Positions 9,107 through 19,129 of a stretch of 64,000 bases of DNA are shown here, in pieces. The stretch is taken from assembly GCA_028285345.1 (NCBI GenBank), contig JANQPT010000040.1, forward strand, positions 62,001 to 126,000, given 5' to 3'. This DNA comes from Planctomycetales bacterium. GTDB lineage: Bacteria; Planctomycetota; Planctomycetia; Planctomycetales; Planctomycetaceae. The translations under genes and the position numbers were made by a program. Each line of letters opens with the position of its first letter. The stretch's first letter is position 1. The notes below the pieces were generated by a model, which saw only the letters and a program-made list of their open reading frames with translations, made no database searches and was not told the DNA's origin.

Positions 9107-10521
9107 TATTGACCTCCTACGCTAGAGACCGCTTTTTCGGCCGGGCCGTCTTCGCTGGACTGCTTCTTTTTCTCCATCACGTGAATACTTTGATTCGTGA
9201 CGTCCAACACGTAGACGTGGCGGCCATCGTCGCTGACCTCGACCGCGACATGTTTGCAGCCGCCAATCAGCTTGACTTGTCCCACCAAGCCCAGGTATTC
9301 CCCGTCGGCGGAGAAGCGTTTGACGCGGCCAATTCCGGATTCGGAAGTGAAAACCTCGCCGTTCTTGGCGATCCGCAGATTCATCGGGTTACAGCATCCC
9401 GCAAAGCCCTTCTCGCCTTTGCGATCGGACTTGCCCCAGGATTTGAGCAGTTTTCCCGTGCGATCATATCGTTGCAAACGGTGTCGAGAGTTCTCGGCGG
9501 CGAACACTTCATCACCCTGAGCTTGAATATCCATTTGACCGCAGCAGCCGCGCAGCGATTTGACGATCTCTTTGCAGTCTTTCAATTCGTGGTCGCAGCG
9601 CCAGATACTGTACCCGTAACCTTTCAGCGCCGGAGTTGCGAGGTAAACGTCCTGCTTTGTTACCGCGATCCCCGACACGCGGGTCTTGTATCCCAGCATC
9701 CGATCAATATCGATATCATTGATTTCAGCCTTGTTCGACTCGCGCAACCTGTCGACCATCCGCTTCGTCGACTTGTACTGCCGCTGAACCCGTTGCAAAC
9801 GGCGGTTTTCAACGGGAGTCCGTTCGTCTTCCGGCGTTTCCAGAATCTTCTCTTCCCGTTTCTTGATACCGGCCAATTGCTTTTCGTAGGTGGACTCCTG
9901 CCGCTTAATCCGTTCAATACGCTGTTCTCTCAAGTCGGCTGCAAGTTGCTCCATATCAACGCCATCGAGATGCGGGGAGTCTTTTTCCAGCAGCAGCTTG
10001 CCGTGCGCATCCAACTTGGCGACCTTACCGCCGCCGGCGACGTAGATTGCTCCGTCCGGACCTGCATTGATGGCTTCCGGCTTGAAGCCCAGTTTCCAGG
10101 TGTGCAGCTGTTTCCCCTCCGGTGTGAGCACGCGGATTTCGCCCGGATTGTTGTTTTCTTCGATCTTGCGTTTGCCGTTGACGATCGTCAGTCTTCGCTG
10201 TTTCCCTCCACACGCTGCCAGAAGATTGCCTTTGGGGTCCAGGCAAAATGTATTCAGCGACGTTTCACGACCGATGTCAATCGTGGAAACCGACTCATGC
10301 GTTCCGGAGAGCTTCGTCCTCTTTTCCGCTTTCTCGACAGCCGTTTTTTTGACTGGCTTCGCTTCGTTCGAGCTGGTCAACGATCTCAGGAACTTCGCAA
10401 ACGACGATTCCTCACCCCGCGCCGGGGCCGTCGCACATAGAAGAGAAAGTAGGCAAGCGGCCGCACAAACCGCCACGAGACCCGGTCGGCGTACGCACTT
10501 GAACCGATGGAACGTCGTCAT
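9106..10521 (-). CDS. Secreted NHL-repeat beta-propeller protein with a coiled-coil insert
   Basis: 471 residues with an N-terminal signal peptide ending near APARGEES. Propeller blades of the NHL type follow: ETSLNTFCLDPKGNLLAACGG, KPEAINAGPDGAIYVAGGG and, later, NPMNLRIAKNGEVFTSESG (given in part). Between residues about 205 and 280 a strongly charged helical stretch, rich in R, K, E and Q, interrupts the propeller and probably forms a coiled coil. It is the first gene of a three-gene operon with the PhnD-like and PQQ genes. An AAAGGA lies upstream of the ATG at 10521. NHL domains mediate binding; a specific role cannot be read from the sequence. Confidence 0.78.
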   Translation of the reverse strand: MTTFHRFKCVRRPGLVAVCAAACLLSLLCATAPARGEESSFAKFLRSLTSSNEAKPVKKTAVEKAEKRTKLSGTHESVSTIDIGRETSLNTFCLDPKGNLLAACGGKQRRLTIVNGKRKIEENNNPGEIRVLTPEGKQLHTWKLGFKPEAINAGPDGAIYVAGGGKVAKLDAHGKLLLEKDSPHLDGVDMEQLAADLREQRIERIKRQESTYEKQLAGIKKREEKILETPEDERTPVENRRLQRVQRQYKSTKRMVDRLRESNKAEINDIDIDRMLGYKTRVSGIAVTKQDVYLATPALKGYGYSIWRCDHELKDCKEIVKSLRGCCGQMDIQAQGDEVFAAENSRHRLQRYDRTGKLLKSWGKSDRKGEKGFAGCCNPMNLRIAKNGEVFTSESGIGRVKRFSADGEYLGLVGQVKLIGGCKHVAVEVSDDGRHVYVLDVTNQSIHVMEKKKQSSEDGPAEKAVSSVGGQ

Positions 10522-10730
10522 CGCATTCGTCCTTTAAGCAAGTGAGCGAATTGAGTCAGCGCTACCAACGACTTCAGCGGCGCTTCAGTGGTCCGATTAT
10601 CTCTCTCGAGAGATTCAGCTGTCAACCTCGAAATTACTAAACTGCTTTTGAGTTGCCCCTAAGTCGGCATCACGGTTCGATTGTGTAACGTCAGATACAA
10701 CACCGCTGACGACACACCACGCATCGAAAA

Positions 10731-10766
10731 ACGGCGGTGTTGAAACCATCGTTTCAACACCGCCGT
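10731..10766 (-). terminator. Intrinsic terminator after tadC
   Basis: A perfect sixteen-base stem (10731-10746 with 10751-10766) and four-base loop CATC. On the minus strand it is followed by TTTT, fitting an intrinsic terminator about 30 bases after the tadC stop. The remaining 200 bases up to the NHL gene hold no gene. Confidence 0.8.
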
Positions 10767-10796
10767 CGAAGTGAAATCCAAGCCGCGTCGTGCGGA

Positions 10797-11723
10797 TTAC
10801 TTATTCAGCAGGTTGTTGATCATCGAGATCGCCGCGGGGCCGACGAGGACGACAAAGATGCCGGGGAAGATGAACAACACCAAGGGAAAGATCATCTGGA
10901 CCGCAGTCTTTGCGGCACGCTCTTCGGCCAGTTGCGAGCGTTTGACCCGCATGCTGTCGGATTGGACACGCAGGGCTTGTGCGACGCTTGATCCAAACTT
11001 GTCGGCTTGAATCAGAATCGCCGCGAGCGCTTTGAGATCGTCGACGCCGCTGCGGACGCCAAGGTCGTGCAGCACTTCGCGGCGCTGGCGGCCCATCTGC
11101 AACTGCAGGTTACACAGGTCGAATTCCCTGCAGAGATCGGGGGCCGTATCGCTCAGTTCTTCGGAAACCCGCCGCATCGCCGCGTCAAGCCCCAGTCCGG
11201 CTTCCACGCAGACCACCAACAGGTCGAGCGCATCCGGCAATGACAGAAAGATTTTTTCGCAACGCTGTTTCTTCAAAAACTTCAAGATCAGGTCAGGGAG
11301 GAACATCCCCGCGCCGGCACCGACGACGATGGAGATAATTCCGTTCTGCGTGAGTCCGTATTTGATCATCCCGAAGCCGCCGCCGGCCAAAAAGCCGACG
11401 ACCATTGATGCGAATTTGACCGCTAGGAAGATGCTCGTTGCGTTGGGGCTGTTGAAGCCGGCATTGGCCAGTTTGACCTTGAGCGCGTTTTCTTCCAGCT
11501 CCGTTTTGGGCTGCATGGCTTTGGAGAGTGCGGGAGCCGCCTTCTCCAGCATCTTGCCCACTCCTTGCCCTTCCTTCTCGAGCGCCCGGGAGGACGGGGA
11601 CTTGAGTTCGTCCAATCGTTCGCTCGCGCGAGAATCCTTCGCGGAGAACATATTGAAGATGACCCAGCCGATGATGGCAAAACAGCCGAAGACGGCATAG
11701 GGGAGAATGTCGACAAGTTCCAT
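10797..11723 (-). CDS. tadC: TadC, Tad pilus assembly inner-membrane protein
   Basis: 308 residues, type II secretion F-domain family. One N-terminal transmembrane helix (about 8-28), a cytoplasmic linker, two central helices (about 102-150), the T2SSF core SLPDALDLLVVCVEAGLGLD with the matching MRRVSEELSDTAPDL, and a C-terminal hydrophobic helix (about 275-305). It forms the inner-membrane platform for Flp/Tad pilus assembly with TadB, driven by the CpaF ATPase. Third gene of cpaF-tadB-tadC; a perfect hairpin terminator follows. TAGGA lies about eight bases before the ATG. Confidence 0.92.
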   Translation of the reverse strand: MELVDILPYAVFGCFAIIGWVIFNMFSAKDSRASERLDELKSPSSRALEKEGQGVGKMLEKAAPALSKAMQPKTELEENALKVKLANAGFNSPNATSIFLAVKFASMVVGFLAGGGFGMIKYGLTQNGIISIVVGAGAGMFLPDLILKFLKKQRCEKIFLSLPDALDLLVVCVEAGLGLDAAMRRVSEELSDTAPDLCREFDLCNLQLQMGRQRREVLHDLGVRSGVDDLKALAAILIQADKFGSSVAQALRVQSDSMRVKRSQLAEERAAKTAVQMIFPLVLFIFPGIFVVLVGPAAISMINNLLNK

Positions 11724-11819
11724 GGCTTCGTTCCTATCGGGCGTGTGTCAGCCTATTGTGCGCGGCTTGCCCGTAATTTGACCCGCAATACCGCGACGAA
11801 CACGTTTTGTAAGGGGAAA

Positions 11820-12791
11820 TCAGACTTTGATGTTGATGATCTTTTTAATCGCAATCGCTCCCATGACCTGCAACACTGCGGCGGCGGCAATCATTTTGCG
11901 GCCCAGTTCGTCGGTGAAGAGCAGCATCACGTAGGACGGATTCATATGCCACACGACGAAGAAGAGCGCGATCGGCAAGGCCATTAACACCACGCCGCTG
12001 ATTCGGCCTTCCCCGGTCAGTGCTTGGACTTGTCCAAGAATCTTGAAGCGTTCGCGGATGATGTGCCCGATCTTGTCGAGGATTTCCGCCAGGTCGCCAC
12101 CCGTTTGACGTTGAATCGTCACGGCGGTGACAAAGAACTTCAAGTCGAGGTTGGGCATGCGTTTCAGCATGCTTTTGAGGGCCTGCTCAATCGGAATCCC
12201 CAAGTTCTGTTCTTCGTGAACCATTGCGAATTCGTGCGAAATCGGCGAAGGCAACTCTTCGACCACCACGTGCAAGCCCGATGCCAAACTATGCCCGGCC
12301 CGCAAAGCACGCGCAACCAGTTCCAGCGCATCGGGAAGTTGCTTGGCGAATTTGTTAAACCGAGAACGGCGCCGCAGCAGCAACCAAACCAGCGGAATCG
12401 AGCCGAGGACCACCCCCGCCAGGGGAACCAGCGGCAGCGGCGTGCGGAGCAAAAACGCAATGGCCATACCCCCCAAGCCCAACCCGAAGCTGATCATATA
12501 GAATGTGTCGGGTTTGATCGGGGAGTCCGACTGCTCAAACAGCAGCGATAGGTTTGTAAATCGTCTTGATATCCCGCTGAATAAGGCCGAAAAACCGGAT
12601 ACGCCCTCCTTGACGATTTCGTCTTTGAGCAGTCCGTGCGATTCCAGTTCGGGAGTCTTTAATCCGGCCAGCACGTCGAGGCGTTCTTCCGCCGTGCTGG
12701 AGCCGAAGTCCTTCATGACAAATGCGAGACCGCCGATCAGCGCGGCCATGCCGACGAATGCGGCAATCGATATTAGTACTACCGGACTCAT
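11820..12791 (-). CDS. tadB: TadB, Tad pilus assembly inner-membrane protein
   Basis: 323 residues. N-terminal transmembrane helix, cytoplasmic segment, paired helices (about 100-145), then the T2SSF domain with KQLPDALELVARALRAGHSL and GGDLAEILDKIGHIIRERF, and C-terminal helices. Partner of TadC in the membrane platform. It lies between cpaF and tadC in the same direction. The C-terminus ends in a basic tail (KKIINIKV). Confidence 0.92.
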   Translation of the reverse strand: MSPVVLISIAAFVGMAALIGGLAFVMKDFGSSTAEERLDVLAGLKTPELESHGLLKDEIVKEGVSGFSALFSGISRRFTNLSLLFEQSDSPIKPDTFYMISFGLGLGGMAIAFLLRTPLPLVPLAGVVLGSIPLVWLLLRRRSRFNKFAKQLPDALELVARALRAGHSLASGLHVVVEELPSPISHEFAMVHEEQNLGIPIEQALKSMLKRMPNLDLKFFVTAVTIQRQTGGDLAEILDKIGHIIRERFKILGQVQALTGEGRISGVVLMALPIALFFVVWHMNPSYVMLLFTDELGRKMIAAAAVLQVMGAIAIKKIINIKV

Positions 12792-12853
12792 GATACTTCG
12801 CCATTCTTGAGCAGGGGATTTGGTGGCCCGTAGGGAGAGTTAACTCTCGAATT

Positions 12854-14173
12854 TCAATCCAGCCGGCGCGCGGCGAACAGGTTGGCCGGCAAGCGGACGC
12901 CGGCTTGTTCCAAGCGGTCCATGAAGGTAGGACGCACACCCGTGGCCTCAAAGTGCCCGAATGCCCGGCCGTCTTCATCGATACCGTCTTGCACGAACAG
13001 GAAGATATCCTGCATGATCACCGTGTCTTGCTCCAAATTGAGCACCTCGGTGACGTGTGTCACTTTTCTCGGTCCGCCTTGCAAACGGTTGGATTGAATG
13101 ATCAGGTCGACCGCGGAGGCGAATTGGCTCCGCAAGGCTTTAATCGGCATTTCCACGCCGCCCATCATGATCATCGTTTCGATACGCGAACAGGCGTCGC
13201 GCGGCGAGTTGGCGTGAATCGTTGTCAGCGAACCTTCGTGGCCGGTGTTCATGGCCTGGAGCATGTCCAAGGTTTCGCCGCCGCGACATTCGCCGATGAT
13301 GATTCGGTCGGGACGCATACGAAGGGCGTTGCGGACCAGGTCGGTCGCGCTCACGCGGCCTTTGCCTTCGATGTTTGCCGGACGCGTTTCCAGCCGCAGC
13401 ACGTGTTCCTGCTGCAACTGAAGTTCTGCCGCGTCTTCGATCGTGATCACACGGTGGTCGTTTTGGATGAAGCTCGACAGTGTGTTAAGCATCGTCGTCT
13501 TACCGGAACCGGTACCACCGCTGATGATCGTATTCAGCCGGGCTTTAATTGCCCCTTCCAGCAGCATCACCATTTCCGGGGTGAAGGCGCCGAACTTGAG
13601 CAAGTCTTCGAGTGCCAGCGGATTCGATCCGAATTTACGAATCGAAAGCGAGGCTCCGTCGAGCGCCAAGGGGGGGATGACCGCGTTAAGACGCGAGCCG
13701 TCCGGTAACCGAGCGTCGACCATCGGGGACGTTTCGTCCACTCGACGGCCGACTTTGGAAACAATCCGGTCCAGGATTTGCATCAAGTGCTCATTGTCGC
13801 GGAACACGACGTCGGAGCGTCCCAGCCGGCCCTTTTTTTCCACAAAAATGTGTTTCGGCCCGTTGATCATGATGTCGCTGACTTCATTGTCCTTCAGCAA
13901 CAACTCCAACGGCCCAAAACCGAATGTTTCGTCGAGAACTTCTTCAATCAGCCGCTCGCGCTCGGAACGGTTTAGCAGCGGGTTTTCACTATCGCAAAGG
14001 TGTTCGACGACCAGGCGGATTTCGCGGCGAAGCGTCTCACCCTCCAAGTCGCCCAATCGGGACAGGTCGAGCTTTTCGACCAATTTCCCGTGAATTAATG
14101 TTTTGAGATCTTCAAAGCTGGTATTTCCACCATCGGCACCGCGCTGCTGCATCGCTTGGCTGGGGACGGCCAT
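12854..14173 (-). CDS. cpaF: CpaF/TadA type II/IV secretion ATPase
   Basis: 439 residues, usual for the family. Walker A is [10 protein letters not shown] (about 218-227) and the Asp box and Walker B region is [14 protein letters not shown]. The N-terminal CpaF domain includes [20 protein letters not shown]. It energises assembly of Flp-type pili. First gene of the trio with tadB and tadC. The other Tad components (flp pilin, cpaB, rcpA secretin, tadZ, prepilin peptidase) are not in this window, so the system is split across the genome or incomplete. Confidence 0.93.
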   Translation of the reverse strand: MAVPSQAMQQRGADGGNTSFEDLKTLIHGKLVEKLDLSRLGDLEGETLRREIRLVVEHLCDSENPLLNRSERERLIEEVLDETFGFGPLELLLKDNEVSDIMINGPKHIFVEKKGRLGRSDVVFRDNEHLMQILDRIVSKVGRRVDETSPMVDARLPDGSRLNAVIPPLALDGASLSIRKFGSNPLALEDLLKFGAFTPEMVMLLEGAIKARLNTIISGGTGSGKTTMLNTLSSFIQNDHRVITIEDAAELQLQQEHVLRLETRPANIEGKGRVSATDLVRNALRMRPDRIIIGECRGGETLDMLQAMNTGHEGSLTTIHANSPRDACSRIETMIMMGGVEMPIKALRSQFASAVDLIIQSNRLQGGPRKVTHVTEVLNLEQDTVIMQDIFLFVQDGIDEDGRAFGHFEATGVRPTFMDRLEQAGVRLPANLFAARRLD

Positions 14174-14471
14174 ATCGTCACCTACTTCATCTAAGGGTCA
14201 AATCGTTCGGCTAAAGGGTATTCCCACAGGATTCGGCCGCTGCCGCCGGTTCGGCTCTTCTGGAAGCGCAAACTTTGGCAAATGAATCCAATGAAAATTT
14301 AGCTCACGATTTGGAGCGGGCGTCGAAAATGTGGCCTTAAATCACCAAATAGGGAGATCCCCGAAGCGTTGCGCGGGTTGCTGACACGTGAGAATCGGTG
14401 CAGATGGTCTCAGTCACCTCCGCGGTACACTGCTGAAGGGAATCTCCCGAAGGTGTCGGCGATGACGATTT

Positions 14472-15866
14472 TCACTCTTCGACGACATCTACGTGTTCCG
14501 GACCCTGGATGTAGGTCTTCACGCGGTAGGTGGCAGCGACGCCGACGAAGATCACAGCGGTAGCGAACATGACTCCTGTGAAGAACCAGTAGTAGTTGGC
14601 GCCTTCTAATTTGCTGGTCCCGTCTTTGTTTTGAATGAAATCGTTGACCGCAGCGGTGAAGGCGTTTCCCAAGGAGACAGAGAGCAGATATAGCGACATC
14701 ACGATCGACTTTGCCGCTGGGGGCGCCTGAGTGTAGGCAAACTCGAGCCCGGTGATGGAGACCATGATCTCCGCTGAAGTCAAAATGACGTAGGCCAATA
14801 GTTGCCAGTTAATGTGTGGTGTGAGACCGGCGGAAATCTTGCTCTCGATGATTGCCGAAACACTAAAGGCACCCGCCGTAATGAAAAACCCAATCGAGAT
14901 CTTACGCAGTGGCGTTAACGGAAAGACCCGGTTCAATGCCGGATAGATCACGTAAGAAAACAACGGTATCAATAGGAGAATCAGTGCCGGGTTCGCGGCC
15001 TGAATTTGTGCGGCGGACGGCTCAATTGAGGAGGGGGCTCCGGCAAAAGTCAGCCAGGAGAGGTCGATCGTGCGGTCCATCTTGTCGGCTTGGCCGACCC
15101 AGGCGGATGCTGTCTGGTCGAACAAGCTCCAAAACATGGCGATGAACAGAAAGATTATGCAGACTCGAAGCAACGACCACCCGGATTCGCCGGTAAACGC
15201 CGAAGAAAAGCGTTTGAATCCGCGGGCCGGGATATGCACGAACTTTTTCCTGCCAAGCCAGAAGACCCATGTCGCTAAGAACATGAGTGCTCCCGGCACA
15301 CCGAAAGCGACGTGCGCGTTGTACTTCTCCAAAAAGATTGGCGTGAGCAACGTCGACAGAAAAGCGCCGAGGTTGATGGAGAAGTAGAACCAAGAAAACA
15401 CCCGCGGCAACAAGAACTGATTCTTATGGCCGAACTGGTCGCCGACGTGAGCGGAAACACACGGCTTGATACCGCCGGAACCGATCGCGATTAAGGTGAG
15501 ACCCCAGAAAAGCCCAAAGCGGGTATCGTCGAGCGCCAGCGCCAGGTGGCCGAGGCAATAGACGATCGAAAGTGTGAGGATCGTTTTATACTTGCCCCAA
15601 AATACGTCGGCGATAAATCCGCCGATGATCGGGAAGAAATAGGTCGCGGAGACAAAATAATGCACATAAGTTCGTGCCTCCGGCTCCGTCATGAAGTCCT
15701 CTTCGCCGGCACTGTTCAGCAAAAACTTCGTCATGAACACAAACAGAATCGCTTTCATCCCGTAAAAACTGAACCGCTCGGCGGCTTCGTTGCCCACGAT
15801 GTACGGGATTCCGCCCGGCATCTTTTCCGATTCGATGGGTGCGGTCAGATACGATTGGTTTGCCAT
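14472..15866 (-). CDS. POT/PTR family proton-dependent peptide transporter
   Basis: 464 residues with about twelve to fourteen hydrophobic helices. The first helix holds the family E-x-x-E-R-F-x-F-Y-G motif ([18 protein letters not shown]) used for proton coupling. The PTR2 region [15 protein letters not shown] follows, then [18 protein letters not shown]. It imports di- and tripeptides or related compounds across the inner membrane. Monocistronic. A 298-base gap to cpaF holds no gene. Confidence 0.9.
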   Translation of the reverse strand: MANQSYLTAPIESEKMPGGIPYIVGNEAAERFSFYGMKAILFVFMTKFLLNSAGEEDFMTEPEARTYVHYFVSATYFFPIIGGFIADVFWGKYKTILTLSIVYCLGHLALALDDTRFGLFWGLTLIAIGSGGIKPCVSAHVGDQFGHKNQFLLPRVFSWFYFSINLGAFLSTLLTPIFLEKYNAHVAFGVPGALMFLATWVFWLGRKKFVHIPARGFKRFSSAFTGESGWSLLRVCIIFLFIAMFWSLFDQTASAWVGQADKMDRTIDLSWLTFAGAPSSIEPSAAQIQAANPALILLLIPLFSYVIYPALNRVFPLTPLRKISIGFFITAGAFSVSAIIESKISAGLTPHINWQLLAYVILTSAEIMVSITGLEFAYTQAPPAAKSIVMSLYLLSVSLGNAFTAAVNDFIQNKDGTSKLEGANYYWFFTGVMFATAVIFVGVAATYRVKTYIQGPEHVDVVEE

Positions 15867-15948
15867 CGACGCGTCCTTACTGACTGGGCTGGGTGCCGGT
15901 TCACCGTCTGATGGATGTTACAGGAGAACCGCTCTCTCTGGCAACAAC

Positions 15949-15990
15949 GGCTATCAGGCTGCTATCGTAGGCTATCAGGCTGCTATCGTA
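15949..15990. repeat. Two exact tandem copies of a 21-base unit
   Basis: Unit 15949-15969 (starting GGCTATCAGGCTGC) is repeated without change at 15970-15990. It lies upstream of the POT gene and just before one arm of a long inverted repeat. Confidence 0.85.
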
Positions 15991-15991
15991 G

Positions 15992-16251
15992 AGGGTGCAC
16001 GACGCACATTGCGCGGCGGGGACCGTTTCTGTAGGGTCCGCTATGTGTCCGAACGACTGTTACCCATGTGTCCGGTCGATAGACTGTGCGGACCATTGAG
16101 TTGATGGGAAAACGACGCAATTGACAGCTTGCTTTCCGAACAAGAGCAAATCACAAGACTGTGAATTCTTCATTCGAGATGCGAATCTTCGGTCCCGGTC
16201 CGCACAGCGGACCCTACGCCAAATGAAATGTCAAACCGCGTCGTGCACCCT
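15992..16251. repeat. Nested inverted repeat with degenerate REP pair
   Basis: Outer arms AGGGTGCACGACGC (15992-16005) and its exact complement (16238-16251) enclose a degenerate REP pair. The left unit begins GTAGGGTCCGC at 16031 and the right unit at 16197-16217 is an intact GGTCCGC / GCGGACC hairpin ending in CTAC. About 150 bases separate them, longer than in the other pairs here. This fills most of the 458-base gap between the POT and dehydrogenase genes; no gene is seen in it. Confidence 0.7.
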
Positions 16252-16324
16252 ATCGTAGACTGCGATCGATCATCTTGCACAAAGTGAATGGTGATCAAAA
16301 CCGTTCATCAGCGATTCAACTGTC

Positions 16325-17413
16325 ATGACGTTCACCGCGCGAGCGATTACCTTTCATGGTTCGGGACAACCGCTGGTAGCGACCCTGTTTTCCTTGCCAA
16401 AACTTGGGACGGGCGAAGTACTGATCAAGGTCGCGGCCAGCACCCTGTGCGGCAGCGATTTGCATACTTATCGCGGCGATCGTACTACCCCCTGCCCGAC
16501 GATCTTGGGACATGAGATTTTGGGCACGGTGGCCGATCTGCCCGCCGGCGAACCTGTGCTGGATCATGACGGCAACGAACTTCAAATCGGCGACCGCGTG
16601 ACGTGGGGGATTGCGGCGGCCTGTGGGAGTTGCTTTTTCTGTGACGGCGGCGTGCCGCAAAAGTGCGAGAAGCTGTTCAAGTACGGCCACGAGCGGATTA
16701 CCGACGATCATCCGCTCAGCGGCGGGCTCGCCGAATTCTGCCATCTGGCGGCCGGCACACCAATCCTGCGGCTGCCGGAGATGCTGCCCGATCGTGTTGC
16801 CTGCCCTGCAAACTGTGCGACCGCCACGGTAGCAGCCGCGCTGCGCACGGCGGGCGTTTGCCGAGATCGTATCCTGTTGATCCAGGGCGCCGGCATGCTG
16901 GGACTCACAGCCGCCGCCATGGCCCGGTCACTGGGAGCGGCGGAGGTCATTTTGACGGATGTCGCTAACGAGCGGCTGGCCCGCGGGCTGGAATTTGGCG
17001 CGACGCAAATTGTCTCGGCCACCGAGCAACAGCAATTGCAGACTACGGTCAAGGAGGTCACGTCCGGCCGGGGGGCCGATTGTGTGCTCGATTTCAGCGG
17101 CTCCCCTGCGGCAATGCAGCAGGGTCTGGATCTGCTCCGGATCGGCGGACGGGCGATCTGGGTGGGCGCAGTCTTTCCCACGGCGCCAGTGCCCCTGATC
17201 CCGGAACAAATCGTCCGGCGGCTGATTTCGATTCATGGAGTCCACAACTATTGCCCCGACGATTTGGCCGCCGCAGCCGGCTTTCTGACGGACTTTCACC
17301 GTCGATTTCCGTTTGAAGAACTAGTAGGGCAGGAATTTGCGCTCAAAGATGTCGAAGCCGCGTTTCAGGCGGCGGAAGGAAGTGGGACCTACCGGGTTAT
17401 GGTGCGGCCTTGA
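16325..17413 (+). CDS. Zinc-dependent alcohol dehydrogenase (MDR family), HpnZ-like
   Basis: 362 residues. GroES-like catalytic domain with Cys42 in LCGSDLHTYRG and His63-Glu64 in LGHEILG as zinc ligands. A structural-zinc lobe follows, with four cysteines in CGSCFFCDGGVPQKC. The Rossmann domain has GAGMLG (about 187-192) and an aspartate at the end of beta-2 (VILTDVA) suggesting NAD preference. The overall pattern resembles dehydrogenases placed near phosphonate catabolism genes (HpnZ type), but no phosphonate pathway gene adjoins it, so the substrate is open. Start ATG at 16325. The TTG/GTG frames around it are less likely. Confidence 0.85.
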   Translation: MTFTARAITFHGSGQPLVATLFSLPKLGTGEVLIKVAASTLCGSDLHTYRGDRTTPCPTILGHEILGTVADLPAGEPVLDHDGNELQIGDRVTWGIAAACGSCFFCDGGVPQKCEKLFKYGHERITDDHPLSGGLAEFCHLAAGTPILRLPEMLPDRVACPANCATATVAAALRTAGVCRDRILLIQGAGMLGLTAAAMARSLGAAEVILTDVANERLARGLEFGATQIVSATEQQQLQTTVKEVTSGRGADCVLDFSGSPAAMQQGLDLLRIGGRAIWVGAVFPTAPVPLIPEQIVRRLISIHGVHNYCPDDLAAAAGFLTDFHRRFPFEELVGQEFALKDVEAAFQAAEGSGTYRVMVRP

Positions 17414-17653
17414 TTGCCAAATTCGTTGCGGTCCCTAAAATCCCTGCAGAATCTGCTCCCTCGACGCTGTTTTTGTGCCGTGATTCACACATCGTTCACT
17501 AAGATTTGTCTGAACCTTGTTTCAATAGGCGGGCGAACCAAATTCCATGCCGCCTGTCATTGACAGGTGTGATGATCCGTACAATCTCCCAGATGCGAAT
17601 ACCCAGATTTTCTCCCCTCATACGAAAGTGACCGGTCGCAGCCGGATGCCGTG

Positions 17654-19111
17654 ATGAAAGGACTCTTTTCCTCCCCCTCTAAACCCGGGACCTCGGCCGA
17701 ACTTCTGCAGATTGCCGTCCCGCTGGTCATCAGCTCAGGAACGCTGTCGCTGATGCAGGTGCTGGACCGGATGTTTCTGTTTTGGTATTCGACTGATGCG
17801 ATGGCGGCGGCACTGCCCTCAGGGCTGCTGCATTGGACGCTGATGAGCATCGCCATCGGCACCGCCACTTACGTCAACACGTTCGTGGCACAGTATGAAG
17901 GCGCCGGACGTCCGCAGCGGGTGGCAGGGGCGTTGTGGCAGGGGATTTACTTCTCGATTTTCGCCGCTGCGATCGTGCTGTGCTTTTTGCCCTGCGCCGA
18001 AGGGATCTTCCGCTTTGTTGGCCACGACGAAGCGGTGCAGCAGATGGAATGCACGTATTTTCGGATCTTGTGCATCGGCACGGCTCCGTTCTTGCTCTCG
18101 GCGACCCTCTCTTGCTTTTACAGCGGGCGGGGCAAGTCGATGACGATCATGTGGGTCAATCTCGGCTCGACCGCGGTCAACGCCGTCTTGAACTATTGGT
18201 TTGTCTTCGGCGGCTGGGGTCTGCCGGCGATGGGAATTGCGGGCGCCGGCTGGGCGACGGTCTTGGCGAGCGCGCTGGGAGTCGTGGCGTTTGTGCTATT
18301 GCTGGTCTTCAGCAAAGAGTCCCGGCCGTATCAACTGCTGCGAAACTACAAATTCGACGCGGAGCTATTCACGCGGTTGCTGCGGTATGGGATTCCCAGC
18401 GGCCTGCACTTTTTCGTTGACGTCGCCTGCTTCTCTGTCTTCTTCCTGCTGATCGGCAAGATGGGCAAGGAGCAATTGACGGCAACCAACCTTGCATTCA
18501 GCATCAACATGGTCCTGTTCATGCCGATGCTCGGATTCGGCACCGCTGTGATGACGCTGGTGGGCAAACGGATCGGTGAAGGCCGCCCTGAAACGGCCAT
18601 TCGCACCACATGGATCGCTTTCGGCTATACGAGCATTTACATGTTGATCTGGGCGGCGGCGCTGGTGCTGGTACCTGATTGGATCCTGGAGCCATACGCC
18701 AAGTACAGCAACGTCGAAGACTTCTCCGAAATTCGTCCCATCGTGATCGTGCTGTTGCGATTCGTTGCAGCGTACGCCTTCTTTGACGGAATGAATATCA
18801 TCTTCGCATCCGCGATCCGCGGCGCGGGTGACACGCGATTTTGTCTGCTGTTCACGTTCTTCTCCAGTTTCCTGGTGATGGTTGTGCCGACCTACATCAG
18901 CATGCGGTACTTCGACGCCGGTTTGTACCTCGCGTGGACGTGGGTGATGGCGTACATCATCATCCTCTCGTTCGGTTTTCTCGTGCGTTTTCTTGCCGGC
19001 CACTGGAAGTCGATGAGCGTGATCAAAGAGGCCTCGCCGGCCGAAGTTTCCGAACCGGCTGCGCAATGGGACGTCGTTGAAGCGGAACCGGGGCTGCTGC
19101 CGAATAACTGA
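17654..19111 (+). CDS. MATE family efflux transporter
   Basis: About 485 residues with twelve hydrophobic segments in two homologous halves, as usual for MATE (NorM/DinF-like) exporters that use Na+ or H+ gradients to expel cationic compounds. The first half starts LLQIAVPLVISSGTLSLMQVLDRMFL. Each half shows typical G-A-G-W-A and AGDTR motifs (GAGWATVLAS, IRGAGDTRFCLLF). ATG at 17654; a GTG directly upstream at 17651 is an alternative. Monocistronic, facing convergently the BtpA-like gene with an 18-base gap. Confidence 0.9.
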   Translation: MKGLFSSPSKPGTSAELLQIAVPLVISSGTLSLMQVLDRMFLFWYSTDAMAAALPSGLLHWTLMSIAIGTATYVNTFVAQYEGAGRPQRVAGALWQGIYFSIFAAAIVLCFLPCAEGIFRFVGHDEAVQQMECTYFRILCIGTAPFLLSATLSCFYSGRGKSMTIMWVNLGSTAVNAVLNYWFVFGGWGLPAMGIAGAGWATVLASALGVVAFVLLLVFSKESRPYQLLRNYKFDAELFTRLLRYGIPSGLHFFVDVACFSVFFLLIGKMGKEQLTATNLAFSINMVLFMPMLGFGTAVMTLVGKRIGEGRPETAIRTTWIAFGYTSIYMLIWAAALVLVPDWILEPYAKYSNVEDFSEIRPIVIVLLRFVAAYAFFDGMNIIFASAIRGAGDTRFCLLFTFFSSFLVMVVPTYISMRYFDAGLYLAWTWVMAYIIILSFGFLVRFLAGHWKSMSVIKEASPAEVSEPAAQWDVVEAEPGLLPNN

Positions 19112-19129
19112 GGCCGTTTCGACCCGCCG

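Noticed and set aside
9022-10440. Long plus-strand open frame of 472 codons opposite the NHL gene
   Set aside because: Antisense shadow: no ribosome binding site, no domain, and the minus-strand frame has a signal peptide, NHL motifs and operon context.
12905-13708. Plus-strand frame of 267 codons opposite cpaF
   Set aside because: Opposite strand encodes intact Walker A and B motifs; the frame is a GC-rich shadow.
15949-15990. CRISPR-like repeat
   Set aside because: Two adjacent 21-base copies without spacers; no cas genes and no further copies.
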